Below, piece after piece: positions 26,022 through 34,842 of a stretch of 39,749 bases of DNA. The stretch is taken from assembly GCA_040880545.1 (NCBI GenBank), contig JBBDIE010000048.1:1-39749 (forward strand), given 5' to 3'. Made by a program: the position numbers and the translations under genes. The notes below the pieces were generated by a model, which was not told the DNA's origin, searched no databases, and saw nothing but the letters and a program-made list of their open reading frames with translations. Position 1 is the first letter of the stretch. Every line of letters starts with the position of its first letter. This DNA comes from M55B112 sp040880545. Lineage in GTDB: Bacteria; Bacteroidota; Bacteroidia; Bacteroidales; GCA-2748055.

Positions 26022-27338
26022 CTATTTGGTTTCCAACACCAGGATGTAATCGATCATCATTTCGTGATCCGGTATATCAAATGTAATATTGTCGCCTGCC
26101 TTTTTGAATTTCACTTTATCACCGGTATCAAAACTATACAGAATAGCCGGTTTTTTTCCCTGTAGGGGAATGGAAAGGTTATGCGCTGACCCTTCCAGCA
26201 TATGGATATATATCTTATTATCCTTCACTGTTGTCGATCCCCAATCGCCTTCTACAGGCCCCCCGCGTGTTCCGTAAATGGTTTCACCGTACTGCTTCAT
26301 CCACTTACCCATTTCCTGCAGCGTGGTAACATTGGCAGGCTGTATCTCACCGTTGGGCATGGGACCCGTATTAAGCAGCATATTTGAATTTTTCCCGGCT
26401 GCTCTGATTAACAAATGCAACAAATACGGTGTTGATTTAAAAGAAGTATCCTTGATATTGAATCCCCAGGATCCATTCATTGTTTCACACATTTCCAGGG
26501 GTACATTACCAATTTCAGTTTGGTTGAACCCAATGGTGTTCTGTCCCGGGAGATCTCTTTCAAACATCTGGAAATCCTCTCCGGGGAAAGGCAATTTATG
26601 ATGATTGCTGCCCACCAGCGCACCCGGTTGTAACTTATGGATGAGTGAATAGGTCTTTTCAAGTTGCCATGGTGCCTCTGGCTTGTCCCACATGCCATCA
26701 AACCAGATTCCCCCTATATAACCATAGTTGGTCAGTAGTTCGGTTAACTGGGTATTCATATATTCGATATAGTTTTCCCAGTCACCGCTTTCAGGGCGTC
26801 CTGTTTTGGTACCTGTTCTACCCCTGGGAAAATAATCAGGATGGTGCCAGTCAAGCTGTGAATAATAAAAAAACAGCTTGATCCCCTGCCTGTCACAAGC
26901 TTCTTTCAGCATGGCCAGAACATCTTTACCATAAGGTGTGGCATCCACGATGTTGTAACCGGAGATCTCAGAATCGTACATGGCAAATCCGTCGTGATGC
27001 TTGGAAGTGATGGTGATGTATTTCATACCCGCCTCTTTCACAAGGCTCACCCATTCTTCAGGATCAAAGGCGATCGGGTTGAAAAACCGCGGAAGTAGTT
27101 CATACTGGGAGACTGGAATCCCTTTGTCGTGCATGATCCATTCAGCAATACCCATGTCTCCACCGCCTGCCATTTGAGAATAGACTCCCCAATGGACAAA
27201 CAACCCGAATTTTGCATCCTGGAACCATTCTCTGTTTTCTATGTTTTCCGGGCTGGGCTGGTAATTCTCCTGGGCCTTGATTTTTGGTGAACCTGGCAGC
27301 AACATTGCCAGCATAAGGTACATAAGTGGTCGTTTCAT
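26022..27338 (-). CDS. Alpha-L-fucosidase, GH29
   Basis: A 438-residue exported enzyme (signal peptide ending near KAQ, residue 23). The catalytic barrel contains WFQDAKFGLFVHWG (38-51), TSKHHDGFAM (111-120), FFYYSQLDWHHP and GGIWFDGMW, with nucleophile Asp214. LLNTGPMPNGEIQ lies near 325, followed by a C-terminal beta domain. GH29 enzymes release L-fucose with retention. No SusC/SusD pair or fucose pathway gene is adjacent, so the enzyme is not visibly part of a polysaccharide utilisation locus here. Confidence 0.93.
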   Translation of the reverse strand: MKRPLMYLMLAMLLPGSPKIKAQENYQPSPENIENREWFQDAKFGLFVHWGVYSQMAGGGDMGIAEWIMHDKGIPVSQYELLPRFFNPIAFDPEEWVSLVKEAGMKYITITSKHHDGFAMYDSEISGYNIVDATPYGKDVLAMLKEACDRQGIKLFFYYSQLDWHHPDYFPRGRTGTKTGRPESGDWENYIEYMNTQLTELLTNYGYIGGIWFDGMWDKPEAPWQLEKTYSLIHKLQPGALVGSNHHKLPFPGEDFQMFERDLPGQNTIGFNQTEIGNVPLEMCETMNGSWGFNIKDTSFKSTPYLLHLLIRAAGKNSNMLLNTGPMPNGEIQPANVTTLQEMGKWMKQYGETIYGTRGGPVEGDWGSTTVKDNKIYIHMLEGSAHNLSIPLQGKKPAILYSFDTGDKVKFKKAGDNITFDIPDHEMMIDYILVLETK

Positions 27339-27477
27339 TGCCTTTATTTTGGTTTATATACGAAAGATAGGATTTTTTTACAGTTCCTCTATTATAGTTC
27401 CTGACATAATATTCATTTAAAAAAATAATCAACCCTGATCTCCCGGATAACCCCTGTCTCCCATGTAAAAAAAAAAC

Positions 27478-27485
27478 TATATTTG
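27478..27485 (+). promoter_or_regulatory. Candidate -7 element for the YihY-type gene
   Basis: TATATTTG matches the Bacteroidota -7 consensus TAnnTTTG exactly and lies 25 bases upstream of the YihY start. The -33 position shows only CTG, so the call is tentative. Confidence 0.35.
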
Positions 27486-27509
27486 TTTCAACAACCACAA
27501 CCAACCGGT

Positions 27510-28796
27510 ATGATCAAAAGAATAAAGCATTTCTTCGCCAAGGAACTATGGACAACAGACCTGAAGACGAAATCCAAAAGACGGGGGTTTGTCATTCGTC
27601 AATTGCGGATCTTTGTGTATGCCTTTAAAGGTTTCTTTGAAGACAGAGCAGCGCTCAGGGCTTCGTCACTTACCTACTTTACCATGCTCTCCATCGTACC
27701 GATATTTGCCATGGCTTTCGGAATTGCCAAGGGATTCGGATTCGAAGACCGGATGAATGATTTTATAGACAAGAGTTTCAAGGAACAGGATCAGATGATC
27801 TCCTGGATCAAGGATATGGTGGGGAGTCTGCTTGACAATACTAAAGGAGGACTGGTTGCCGGAATTGGTTCCATACTGCTTTTCTGGGCAGTTATCCAGG
27901 TTTTAAATAACATTGAACTTTCTTTCAATGACATCTGGCAGGTGAAGAAGGCGCGATCACCTGTAAGAAAATTTTCAGATTACCTGGCGATGATGATCAT
28001 CAGTCCTTTTGCCATAGCAATCTCAGGAAGTTTTACCGTAAAGATCAGCCAGGCCGCCAATAATTTTGAGCTTATTCAACCCATGTTGAAACTGGTGCCC
28101 TGGGCCTCCATCTGCCTGCTGTTCACGGTGGTTTATATTGTGATGCCCAATACCAAGGTAAAATTCAAATATGCAGTGATTGCCGGCATTGTGGCAGGGA
28201 CACTTTCGATGCTGGTACAGTGGGGCTACTTTGAGTTCCAGATTGGTGTAACCCGTTTTAACACACTTTATGGAAGTTTTGCAGCCATTCCCCTGTTTTT
28301 GCTTTGGCTGCAAATCACCTGGCTTATTGTATTGATGGGAGCCGAAATAAGCTTTGCCTATCAAAATATCGGAAACTATGAACATGAGGAGGAAGCGATG
28401 TCGCTGAACCACAATAATAAACGCATACTTTCCCTGCTTATTATACAGTATATTATTAAGATATTTGAAGAGGGGGGAAGTGCCCGAAACAACCAGGAGC
28501 TTAGCCAGGAATTGGGAATACCATTGCGCCTGTTAAACCAATTGGTTTTTGAATTGGTGGAATCGGGAATCCTGGTTGAACTTGCTTCCGATAGCGCCAA
28601 AGAGCGAAGTTATCAACCGGCCCTTGACATTAATAAAATTACGGTGGATCTGCTCTATACAAGACTGGAAAAACTGGGAGGGGACCAAATGATCGTCACT
28701 GAGTCGGATAAGCTGGATAAAATTGCAAAAATTCATGAACACCTGATGAATGCCATGCGCGAAAGCCCTTCCAATGTACTGATCAAGGACATTTAA
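27510..28796 (+). CDS. YihY/UPF0761-family membrane protein with C-terminal winged-helix-like domain
   Basis: I start at ATG 27510 (MIKRIKHFFAKELW), giving 428 residues; an in-frame TTG at 27483 overlaps the likely promoter. The YihY core (about 30-300) has the family motifs RAALRASSLTYFTMLSIVP, six hydrophobic segments and LLWLQITWLIVLMGAEISFAYQN. The last ~110 residues are soluble and look like a winged helix (NQELSQELGIPLRLLNQLVFELVESGILVEL). The family (once annotated ribonuclease BN) has no established function. It is monocistronic and ends 107 bases before the his leader. Confidence 0.88.
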   Translation: MIKRIKHFFAKELWTTDLKTKSKRRGFVIRQLRIFVYAFKGFFEDRAALRASSLTYFTMLSIVPIFAMAFGIAKGFGFEDRMNDFIDKSFKEQDQMISWIKDMVGSLLDNTKGGLVAGIGSILLFWAVIQVLNNIELSFNDIWQVKKARSPVRKFSDYLAMMIISPFAIAISGSFTVKISQAANNFELIQPMLKLVPWASICLLFTVVYIVMPNTKVKFKYAVIAGIVAGTLSMLVQWGYFEFQIGVTRFNTLYGSFAAIPLFLLWLQITWLIVLMGAEISFAYQNIGNYEHEEEAMSLNHNNKRILSLLIIQYIIKIFEEGGSARNNQELSQELGIPLRLLNQLVFELVESGILVELASDSAKERSYQPALDINKITVDLLYTRLEKLGGDQMIVTESDKLDKIAKIHEHLMNAMRESPSNVLIKDI

Positions 28797-28853
28797 TTCT
28801 GGTGATTTTTAAGCTCAGTGGGGCTATTCAGGAAAAATTAATAGTCTAAGAGG

Positions 28854-28884
28854 CTTGAAAATATAAATTTATTAGCTAATATTG
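28854..28884 (+). promoter_or_regulatory. Candidate his operon promoter
   Basis: CTTG (28854-28857) and TAATATTG (28877-28884) are 19 bases apart and match TTG-N19-TAnnTTTG with one mismatch in the -7 box. Transcription would start near 28891, about 12 bases before the leader peptide ATG. Confidence 0.5.
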
Positions 28885-28902
28885 CACTGTAAATAAATAA
28901 CT

Positions 28903-28962
28903 ATGGTATTCTATTTCGTGCATACAAGTCATTTAGTGCATCATCATTACATCTGTAATTGA
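28903..28962 (+). CDS. His operon leader peptide (19 residues, five His)
   Basis: ATG GTA TTC TAT TTC ... TGA encodes MVFYFVHTSHLVHHHYICN: His at positions 7, 10, 13, 14 and 15, 26% of the peptide. It sits 19 bases downstream of a promoter-like sequence and 40 bases upstream of a terminator that precedes hisG. This is the arrangement of histidine attenuators: ribosomes stall at the His codons when charged tRNA-His is scarce. There is no Shine-Dalgarno sequence, which is usual in this phylum. The peptide itself should have no further function. Confidence 0.85.
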   Translation: MVFYFVHTSHLVHHHYICN

Positions 28963-28974
28963 GCGGGTAGAATA

Positions 28975-29028
28975 TTGTAAACAATAGATAATTAAATTGG
29001 AGGTTTGCAGATTCTGCAAGCCTTTTTT
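28975..29028 (+). promoter_or_regulatory. His attenuator: antiterminator and terminator
   Basis: The terminator stem GGTTTGCAG (29002-29010) pairs with CTGCAAGCC (29014-29022) around an ATT loop and is followed by six T (29023-29028). Upstream TTGTAAAC (28975-28982) can form eight contiguous pairs, two of them G-U, with GTTTGCAG (29003-29010), which would prevent the terminator. A ribosome stalled at His codons 13-15 (28939-28947) leaves 28975-28982 free, while one reaching the stop at 28960-28962 would cover its start. Between the terminator and hisG (29029-29108) I see no other element. Confidence 0.8.
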
Positions 29029-29108
29029 GGTTTATTACCATAAGGTTCAATAAACTTAATTTGTAAACAAAGGGAATAATATTTAACAGTTGGTAATCGA
29101 AACATTAC

Positions 29109-29966
29109 ATGGAAAAACTTAAAATAGCAATTCAGAAATCGGGCAGACTGTCTGAAAAATCTGTATCAATCCTTCGTGAGGCGGGAATATCAATGACCAA
29201 CGGGGAGCGAAAATTAATATCCGTATCGGGCACATTTCCCATAGAGATCCTCTATCTGAGGGATGATGATATTCCCCAGTATGTAACCGATGGTGTTGCC
29301 GATATCGGGATTGTGGGAGAAAATGTATTTGCAGAGAAAGGGACAGATATTGAGATTATTGAACGCCTCGGTTTTTCTAAATGCCGAATGTCGCTTGCCA
29401 TTCCAAAGCAAGAAAATTATGACGGTCCTGAATATTTTGAAGGCAGGAAAATTGCAACCTCTTATCCGGTTGTACTGCAAAAGTATCTGGATGAACAAGG
29501 GGTCCGCTCGGAAATTCATGTTATTTCCGGATCGGTGGAAATTGCACCTGGCATTGGCCTGGCCGACGGGATATTTGATATTGTCAGCTCAGGCAGTACA
29601 CTCATCAGCAATGGATTGAAAGAGGTGGAAGTTGTTCTGAAATCTGAAGCAGTTATCATTGGTCGTAACGATCTGGATGAAATGAAAAAGAAGATAATGA
29701 ATGATCTGCTGTTCAGAATCCGGAGTGTGCTGCAGGCTACCAATAACAAGTATATTCTGCTCAATGCGCCCAATGAAAAATTGGATGAAATAATTGCACT
29801 TATTCCCGGAATGAAGAGTCCAACCATTATGCCGCTGGCTGAACCGGGTTGGAGCTCTGTCCATTCGGTATTGAGTGAAAGTCTGTTCTGGCAGATCATT
29901 GGCGGATTAAGGGATCTTGGTGCCCAGGGAATACTCGTGATACCTATTGAAAAGATGATCGTCTGA
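29109..29966 (+). CDS. hisG: ATP phosphoribosyltransferase HisG (long form)
   Basis: A 285-residue enzyme catalysing the first step of histidine synthesis, ATP + PRPP to phosphoribosyl-ATP. Residues 1-210 are the catalytic domain (IAIQKSGRLSEKS, GVADIGIVGENV, and the PRPP loop ISGSVEIAPGIGLADGIFDIVSSGSTL); the last ~75 residues are the histidine-binding regulatory domain of the long form, so no HisZ is needed and feedback inhibition by histidine is expected. It is the first structural gene after the attenuator and 15 bases before hisD. Confidence 0.97.
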   Translation: MEKLKIAIQKSGRLSEKSVSILREAGISMTNGERKLISVSGTFPIEILYLRDDDIPQYVTDGVADIGIVGENVFAEKGTDIEIIERLGFSKCRMSLAIPKQENYDGPEYFEGRKIATSYPVVLQKYLDEQGVRSEIHVISGSVEIAPGIGLADGIFDIVSSGSTLISNGLKEVEVVLKSEAVIIGRNDLDEMKKKIMNDLLFRIRSVLQATNNKYILLNAPNEKLDEIIALIPGMKSPTIMPLAEPGWSSVHSVLSESLFWQIIGGLRDLGAQGILVIPIEKMIV

Positions 29967-29981
29967 AAAAACCAATCACTG

Positions 29982-31280
29982 ATGAAAACATATAATAATC
30001 CGGATCCTTCAACGTGGCAGGAGATACTTCAGCGGCCATTTTTCGATATGGATAAACTATATAGTTCGGTACAGGTCATTATCGATGATGTGAAAAAGCA
30101 TGGAGATACGGCATTGATAAAATACACCAAAAGATTTGACGGGATTAACCTGGAAAAAATCGGTGTTAACCAGGAGATACCGGGCTCCATGGATGCAAGC
30201 GTTACGGACAAATTGAAGCGGGCCATTTCCCAGGCTAAAGAGAACATACAAAAGTTTCATGCCAGGCAATTATGTCCCGACATTCATGAAGAGACTGTAA
30301 CCGGGGTAAAGTGCTGGCAAAAGTCCGTTCCCATTGAAAAAGTGGGTCTTTATATACCCGGAGGGAGTGCCCCGCTGTTATCTACCGTGCTTATGCTGGG
30401 CATACCGGCAAAACTGGCCGGTTGCAGGGAAATTGTTTTATGTACCCCACCAGGCAAAGATGGAAGGATCGATTCAGGAATACTTTACGTGGCCAACCTG
30501 CTGGGTATAAATCAGGTTTTCAGTCTAGGTGGGGTTCAGGCTATTGCTGCCATGGCCTATGGTACAGAAAGTGTTCCAAAAGTCAATAAAATTTTCGGCC
30601 CCGGAAATCAGTTTGTGACAGCAGCAAAACAACTGGTCAGCAGAGACAGCGTTGCCATTGATATTCCGGCCGGTCCCTCCGAACTGGCAATCCTGGCCGA
30701 TTCATCGGCTATTCCGGCATTTGTAGCCTCTGATTTGTTGTCGCAGGCTGAACATGGTGCCGACAGCCAGGTGATCCTGATTACTGATTCAGAAAAACTG
30801 GCTGAAGAAGTTCAGGTGGAAATTGAAAAACAGATTGCATTCTTACCACGCAGGGAAATAGCAGAACAATGCCTGTCGAACAGTGATCTTATCCTGATGA
30901 ACAATAAACAGGATATGATAGACCTGGTAAACTTCTATGCCCCTGAGCATTTGATTATTGCCTGTGAAGATTATTCGAATTTATCGGAGCAGGTAATGAA
31001 CGCCGGGAGTGTTTTCCTGGGCAATTATTCTCCTGAAAGTGCCGGCGATTATGCTTCTGGGACAAATCATACACTACCCACCAATGGTTGGGCACATGCT
31101 TACAGCGGACTGAACATGGATGCATTTGTAAAAAAAATAACTTTCCAGGAATTATCCAGGCCCGGGTTGGAAAATATCGGTGAAACGGTCATGGAAATGG
31201 CCCGGGCAGAAGCACTGCAGGCACACAGCAATGCGGTTAGTATCAGACTTAATGGCAGATATGACAAAGAAGAAATTTGA
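29982..31280 (+). CDS. hisD: Histidinol dehydrogenase HisD
   Basis: A 432-residue zinc enzyme that oxidises histidinol to histidine in two NAD-dependent steps. Conserved stretches include GLYIPGGSAPLLSTVLML, the KIFGPGNQFVTAAKQ motif, DIPAGPSELAILAD, DLLSQAEHGADSQ with zinc and catalytic residues, and the YAPEHLII and GNYSPESAGDYASGTNHTLPT region near the end. Length is normal. It overlaps hisC by about 20 bases, in the order G-D-C-B seen in many bacteria. Confidence 0.97.
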   Translation: MKTYNNPDPSTWQEILQRPFFDMDKLYSSVQVIIDDVKKHGDTALIKYTKRFDGINLEKIGVNQEIPGSMDASVTDKLKRAISQAKENIQKFHARQLCPDIHEETVTGVKCWQKSVPIEKVGLYIPGGSAPLLSTVLMLGIPAKLAGCREIVLCTPPGKDGRIDSGILYVANLLGINQVFSLGGVQAIAAMAYGTESVPKVNKIFGPGNQFVTAAKQLVSRDSVAIDIPAGPSELAILADSSAIPAFVASDLLSQAEHGADSQVILITDSEKLAEEVQVEIEKQIAFLPRREIAEQCLSNSDLILMNNKQDMIDLVNFYAPEHLIIACEDYSNLSEQVMNAGSVFLGNYSPESAGDYASGTNHTLPTNGWAHAYSGLNMDAFVKKITFQELSRPGLENIGETVMEMARAEALQAHSNAVSIRLNGRYDKEEI

Positions 31281-32334
31281 TATCAGGAGAGTGATCCGGC
31301 CAAATGTGCTGGAACTGGTACCATATTCATCAGCAAGAGATGAATATACCGGGTCCGGCGCGATATACCTGGATGCCAACGAGAATGCGTATAATGCTCC
31401 TTATAACCGTTATCCCGACCCGCACCAGGTTGCTCTGAAGCAGATGATCGGGCTGATTAAGGAGGTTCCGGTTGAGCAGATTTTCGTAGGAAATGGATCC
31501 GATGAGGCGATCGACATTCTGTTCAGGATATTTTGCGAACCCGGTGTGGATAACGTTGTCTCGATTGATCCAACCTATGGTATGTACAGCGTATGTGCTG
31601 CGATCAATAATATTGAGGTAAAAAAGGTTCCCCTCCATGAGGACTTTGAGCTGAATCTGCCGGCCCTGGTGAACGCGTGTGATGATCGTACGAAACTGCT
31701 GTTTCTATGTTCGCCCAATAACCCGACCGCTAATTCCTTTGATCCGGATGAATTGTTGTACCTGGCAGAAAAACTGGATGTGATGGTAGTGGTAGATGAA
31801 GCCTATATAGATTTCAGTAAACGCGAAAGTCTGAAAAATGAAATAATCAACTACCCGAATCTTGTTGTATTGCAAACATTCTCCAAAGCCTGGGCCCTGG
31901 CCGGAATCCGCCTGGGGATTGCTATTGCCGATGAGGAAGTAATCCGTTTTATGGGGAAGGTTAAATACCCGTATAATGTCAATTTGCTTACTCAGAATTT
32001 TGCACTGGAGGCATTACAGGATCAGGGACGCGTTGAACAATGGGTCTCGCAGATACTTCAGGAACGCGAACTCCTGGAAAGGAAACTGAAAAAGTTTCGG
32101 TTTGTGGAAAAGGTTTATCCTTCTGATGCCAATTTCATCCTGGTAAAGGTTAAGAAGCCGAAAAAGGTGTATAATTTCCTTGTTGAGAAAATGATTATTG
32201 TGCGGGACAGATCAGATGTTGCGTTATGTGCGGGGAGTCTCAGGATAACGGTAGGTACGCCACAAGAAAATTCCAGGCTTACAGAAGCATTAATGCAATA
32301 CCAACGTGATTTTGTGGATTCCTGTGAAATATGA
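31261..32334 (+). CDS. hisC: Histidinol-phosphate aminotransferase HisC
   Basis: A PLP class I/II aminotransferase converting imidazole acetol phosphate to histidinol phosphate. I choose ATG 31261 (MTKKKFDIRRVIRPNVLEL), 357 residues, because it fits the usual HisC N-terminus; ATG 31252 is possible and the frame is open back to 31180. Motifs: GNGSDEAIDILFR, CSPNNPTAN, VVDEAYIDFS, and the PLP-lysine segment TFSKAWALAGIRLG. The gene overlaps hisD by 20 bases and is 25 bases before hisB. Confidence 0.95.
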   Translation: MTKKKFDIRRVIRPNVLELVPYSSARDEYTGSGAIYLDANENAYNAPYNRYPDPHQVALKQMIGLIKEVPVEQIFVGNGSDEAIDILFRIFCEPGVDNVVSIDPTYGMYSVCAAINNIEVKKVPLHEDFELNLPALVNACDDRTKLLFLCSPNNPTANSFDPDELLYLAEKLDVMVVVDEAYIDFSKRESLKNEIINYPNLVVLQTFSKAWALAGIRLGIAIADEEVIRFMGKVKYPYNVNLLTQNFALEALQDQGRVEQWVSQILQERELLERKLKKFRFVEKVYPSDANFILVKVKKPKKVYNFLVEKMIIVRDRSDVALCAGSLRITVGTPQENSRLTEALMQYQRDFVDSCEI

Positions 32335-32359
32335 AGAAATTTATTTATAATTTGATGAG

Positions 32360-33487
32360 ATGAAACCAAAAGTACTATTCATAGACCGGGATGGGACCCT
32401 GATAGCAGAACCACCGGTTGATTATCAGGTTGATTCACTGGAAAAGCTGGAATTTTATCCCGGGGTTTTCAGAAATCTTTACAACATTAGTAAGTCGACA
32501 GATTTCCAGTTGGTGATTGTTTCCAACCAGGACGGAATGGGAACCGAACTCTTTCCAAAGAAGGATTTTCTTCCGCCACATGAAAAATTCCTGAAAGCAT
32601 TCAAAAACGAGGGAATCATATTTGCAGAGGTTCTTATCGATCCTTCCATGCCCGGAGATAACTCTCCTAACCGGAAGCCGGGAACTGGAATGTTGAAGAA
32701 GTATATGAAAGGCGATTATGATCTGGCTAAAAGTTATGTGGTAGGTGACAGAATCACCGATATTCAGCTTGCGAAAAACCTGGGGGCTAAGGGAATATTT
32801 TTAGGAGGCAGTGAAAAGGTGGATCAGTTGCAAGAGGCCGGGCTGAAGGAGCATTGTGCACTGGTTACCGACAACTGGGATGATATTTACAGACTTTTAA
32901 AGTCCTCCATGCGCACCAGCACCGTATCACGCGAAACCAATGAAACGAAGATTCATGTGCAGCTTTCGCTGGACGGGAATGGAGAGGCCGATATTACCAC
33001 AGGGCTGGGATTTTTTGATCACATGCTGGAACAGATTGCAAAGCATGGCAACTTCAATCTGAAGATAAGCGTAGCAGGGGACCTGCATGTGGATGAACAC
33101 CATACCATAGAAGATACAGCACTGGCACTGGGAGAAGCATTTATCAGGGCACTGGGTGATAAAAAGGGAATCTTCCGGTACGGGTTCACAGTACCCATGG
33201 ATGATTCACTGGCCACTGTGGCAGTGGATTTTGGAGGCAGACCCTGGCTGGTATGGGAAGCAACATTCAACAGGGAAAAAATCGGGGATGTACCCACTGA
33301 AATGTTTTTCCATTTTTTCAAATCCTTTTCCGACACTTCGGGAACCAATTTGAATATCAAGGCAGAAGGAGGTAACGAACATCATAAAATCGAGGCTATT
33401 TTTAAGGCATTCAGCAGGGCACTGCGGGGAGCAGTCAGCCTTGATCCGCACAGCGACAGTCTTCCCTCCACAAAAGGGGCACTGTGA
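32360..33487 (+). CDS. hisB: Bifunctional HisB: histidinol-phosphatase / imidazoleglycerol-phosphate dehydratase
   Basis: A 375-residue fusion protein. Residues 1-165 are a HAD-type phosphatase with DRDGTLI (nucleophile Asp) and VVGDRITDIQLA; residues ~185-375 are the dehydratase with GFFDHMLEQIAKHG, the metal-binding DEHHTIEDTALALGEA and GNEHHKIEAIFKA. It therefore supplies two steps of the pathway, which explains why no separate hisN is present. The order phosphatase-dehydratase is the E. coli arrangement. hisH follows after a 55-base gap. Confidence 0.97.
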   Translation: MKPKVLFIDRDGTLIAEPPVDYQVDSLEKLEFYPGVFRNLYNISKSTDFQLVIVSNQDGMGTELFPKKDFLPPHEKFLKAFKNEGIIFAEVLIDPSMPGDNSPNRKPGTGMLKKYMKGDYDLAKSYVVGDRITDIQLAKNLGAKGIFLGGSEKVDQLQEAGLKEHCALVTDNWDDIYRLLKSSMRTSTVSRETNETKIHVQLSLDGNGEADITTGLGFFDHMLEQIAKHGNFNLKISVAGDLHVDEHHTIEDTALALGEAFIRALGDKKGIFRYGFTVPMDDSLATVAVDFGGRPWLVWEATFNREKIGDVPTEMFFHFFKSFSDTSGTNLNIKAEGGNEHHKIEAIFKAFSRALRGAVSLDPHSDSLPSTKGAL

Positions 33488-33542
33488 TCCCTGAGCGCAG
33501 AATTTTTGCTGTACACTGTAATAGAATTAAAGGAAAGTTTCA

Positions 33543-34124
33543 ATGAACATTGTGATCATAAAATATAATGCAGGGAACATCAGGTCAGTTGATTTTGCGC
33601 TGAACCGTATGGGCATCCAGGCTGAGATCACCGATTCCCACGACCGGATCAGGGCAGCCGACAAGGTAATCTTTCCCGGAGTGGGCGAGGCAGCCAATAC
33701 CATGGGGTACCTGAAAGATAAGGGGCTGGATGGTTTGCTCAGGGAGCTTACACAACCGGTACTGGGAATCTGCCTTGGACAGCAGTTAATGTGTGACAGG
33801 ACAGAGGAGGGGGATACCAGTTGCATAGGCATATTTAAACAGCCTGTACTGAAATTTCCGCCTGGAGAAAAGGTTCCCCACATGGGATGGAACCAGCTGA
33901 TAAATCCGGTTGGTGATCTTTTCAGGGGTGTCATCGAAGGTGAATATGTATATTTCGTACATTCATTCTATGTTCCAATTTGTGCTGATATGACAGCCCA
34001 ATGCAATTATTCGGTTGTTTTCAGCGCTGCCATGCAGCAAGGGAATTTTTATGCCACCCAGTTTCATCCGGAAAAAAGCGGGAAAACAGGAGAACGAATT
34101 CTTAAAAATTTTATGGAGCTATGA
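33543..34124 (+). CDS. hisH: Imidazole glycerol phosphate synthase, glutaminase subunit HisH
   Basis: A 193-residue class I glutamine amidotransferase that feeds ammonia to HisF. The triad is visible: nucleophile Cys in LGICLGQQL (around residue 80) and His-Glu in QFHPEKSG near the end; the PGVGEAANTM loop forms the oxyanion strand. HSFYV matches the typical HSYY motif. The stop overlaps the hisA start as ATGA. Confidence 0.96.
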   Translation: MNIVIIKYNAGNIRSVDFALNRMGIQAEITDSHDRIRAADKVIFPGVGEAANTMGYLKDKGLDGLLRELTQPVLGICLGQQLMCDRTEEGDTSCIGIFKQPVLKFPPGEKVPHMGWNQLINPVGDLFRGVIEGEYVYFVHSFYVPICADMTAQCNYSVVFSAAMQQGNFYATQFHPEKSGKTGERILKNFMEL

Positions 34125-34840
34125 TCGATATCATTCCGGCCATTGACATTATCGACGGGAAATGTGTACGCCTGATCCGCGGTGACTATTCCAGTAAGAC
34201 CGAATATGGCGACCCTCTGGATATGGCTCTGCAATTCCAGGATCATGGGATCAGACGGCTTCATCTGGTGGATCTGGATGGGGCCAGGGAAGGCCGGGTG
34301 GTTAATTACGGAGTTTTGGAGAAGATTGCATCAAAAACATCGCTGGTTATTGATGCGGGTGGTGGGATAAAAAGCGATGAGGACTTGCGGATAATTTTTG
34401 AAGCCGGTGCAGCAATGATCACCGGGGGGAGTGTCGCGGTAAAACAACCTGCACTGTTCGAGCGTTGGATCAACCGTTACGGGCCGGATAAGATCATTCT
34501 GGGAAGTGATTTTTTGCATGGGAAGATTGCCGTCTCCGGGTGGTCTGAAGATAGTGAGGAGGAGCTGATTCCATTCATGGAGAAATGGACGGGAAAGGGG
34601 ATTACAAAAACGATTTGTACAGATATAAGCAAGGACGGGGTATTGCAGGGAACGTCTGAAGAAATTTACCGGGAGATCATGGCCACATTCCCCGAACTTT
34701 ACCTGGTGGCAAGCGGTGGTGTCTCTTCCATGAAGGACCTGGCTGCGCTTGAAACCGCCAAAATACCTGCAGTGATCATTGGTAAGGCAATTTACGAAGG
34801 TAAAATAACACTCCTTGAATTGGAAAAATATACCTATTAA
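34121..34840 (+). CDS. hisA: Phosphoribosylformimino-5-aminoimidazole carboxamide ribotide isomerase HisA
   Basis: A 239-residue TIM-barrel isomerase: IPAIDIIDGKCVRLIRGDY at the N-terminus with catalytic Asp8, IDAGGGIKSDEDL near residue 76, and the second acid in TDISKDGVLQG near 168. VASGGVSSM is the phosphate loop. It opens the ring of ProFAR for the HisFH step. It overlaps hisH by four bases and is two bases from hisF. Confidence 0.97.
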   Translation: MIDIIPAIDIIDGKCVRLIRGDYSSKTEYGDPLDMALQFQDHGIRRLHLVDLDGAREGRVVNYGVLEKIASKTSLVIDAGGGIKSDEDLRIIFEAGAAMITGGSVAVKQPALFERWINRYGPDKIILGSDFLHGKIAVSGWSEDSEEELIPFMEKWTGKGITKTICTDISKDGVLQGTSEEIYREIMATFPELYLVASGGVSSMKDLAALETAKIPAVIIGKAIYEGKITLLELEKYTY

Positions 34841-34842
34841 TT

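Noticed and set aside
24690..27338. A polysaccharide utilisation locus around CE15 and GH29
   Set aside because: The two genes converge, and no SusC/SusD-type genes or sugar regulator are present in the window.
28951..28958. Alternative pairing of ATCTGTAA in the leader with the terminator's 5' arm
   Set aside because: Eight pairs are possible, but a ribosome stalled at the His codons would cover this segment, so it does not fit the antitermination role as well as 28975-28982.
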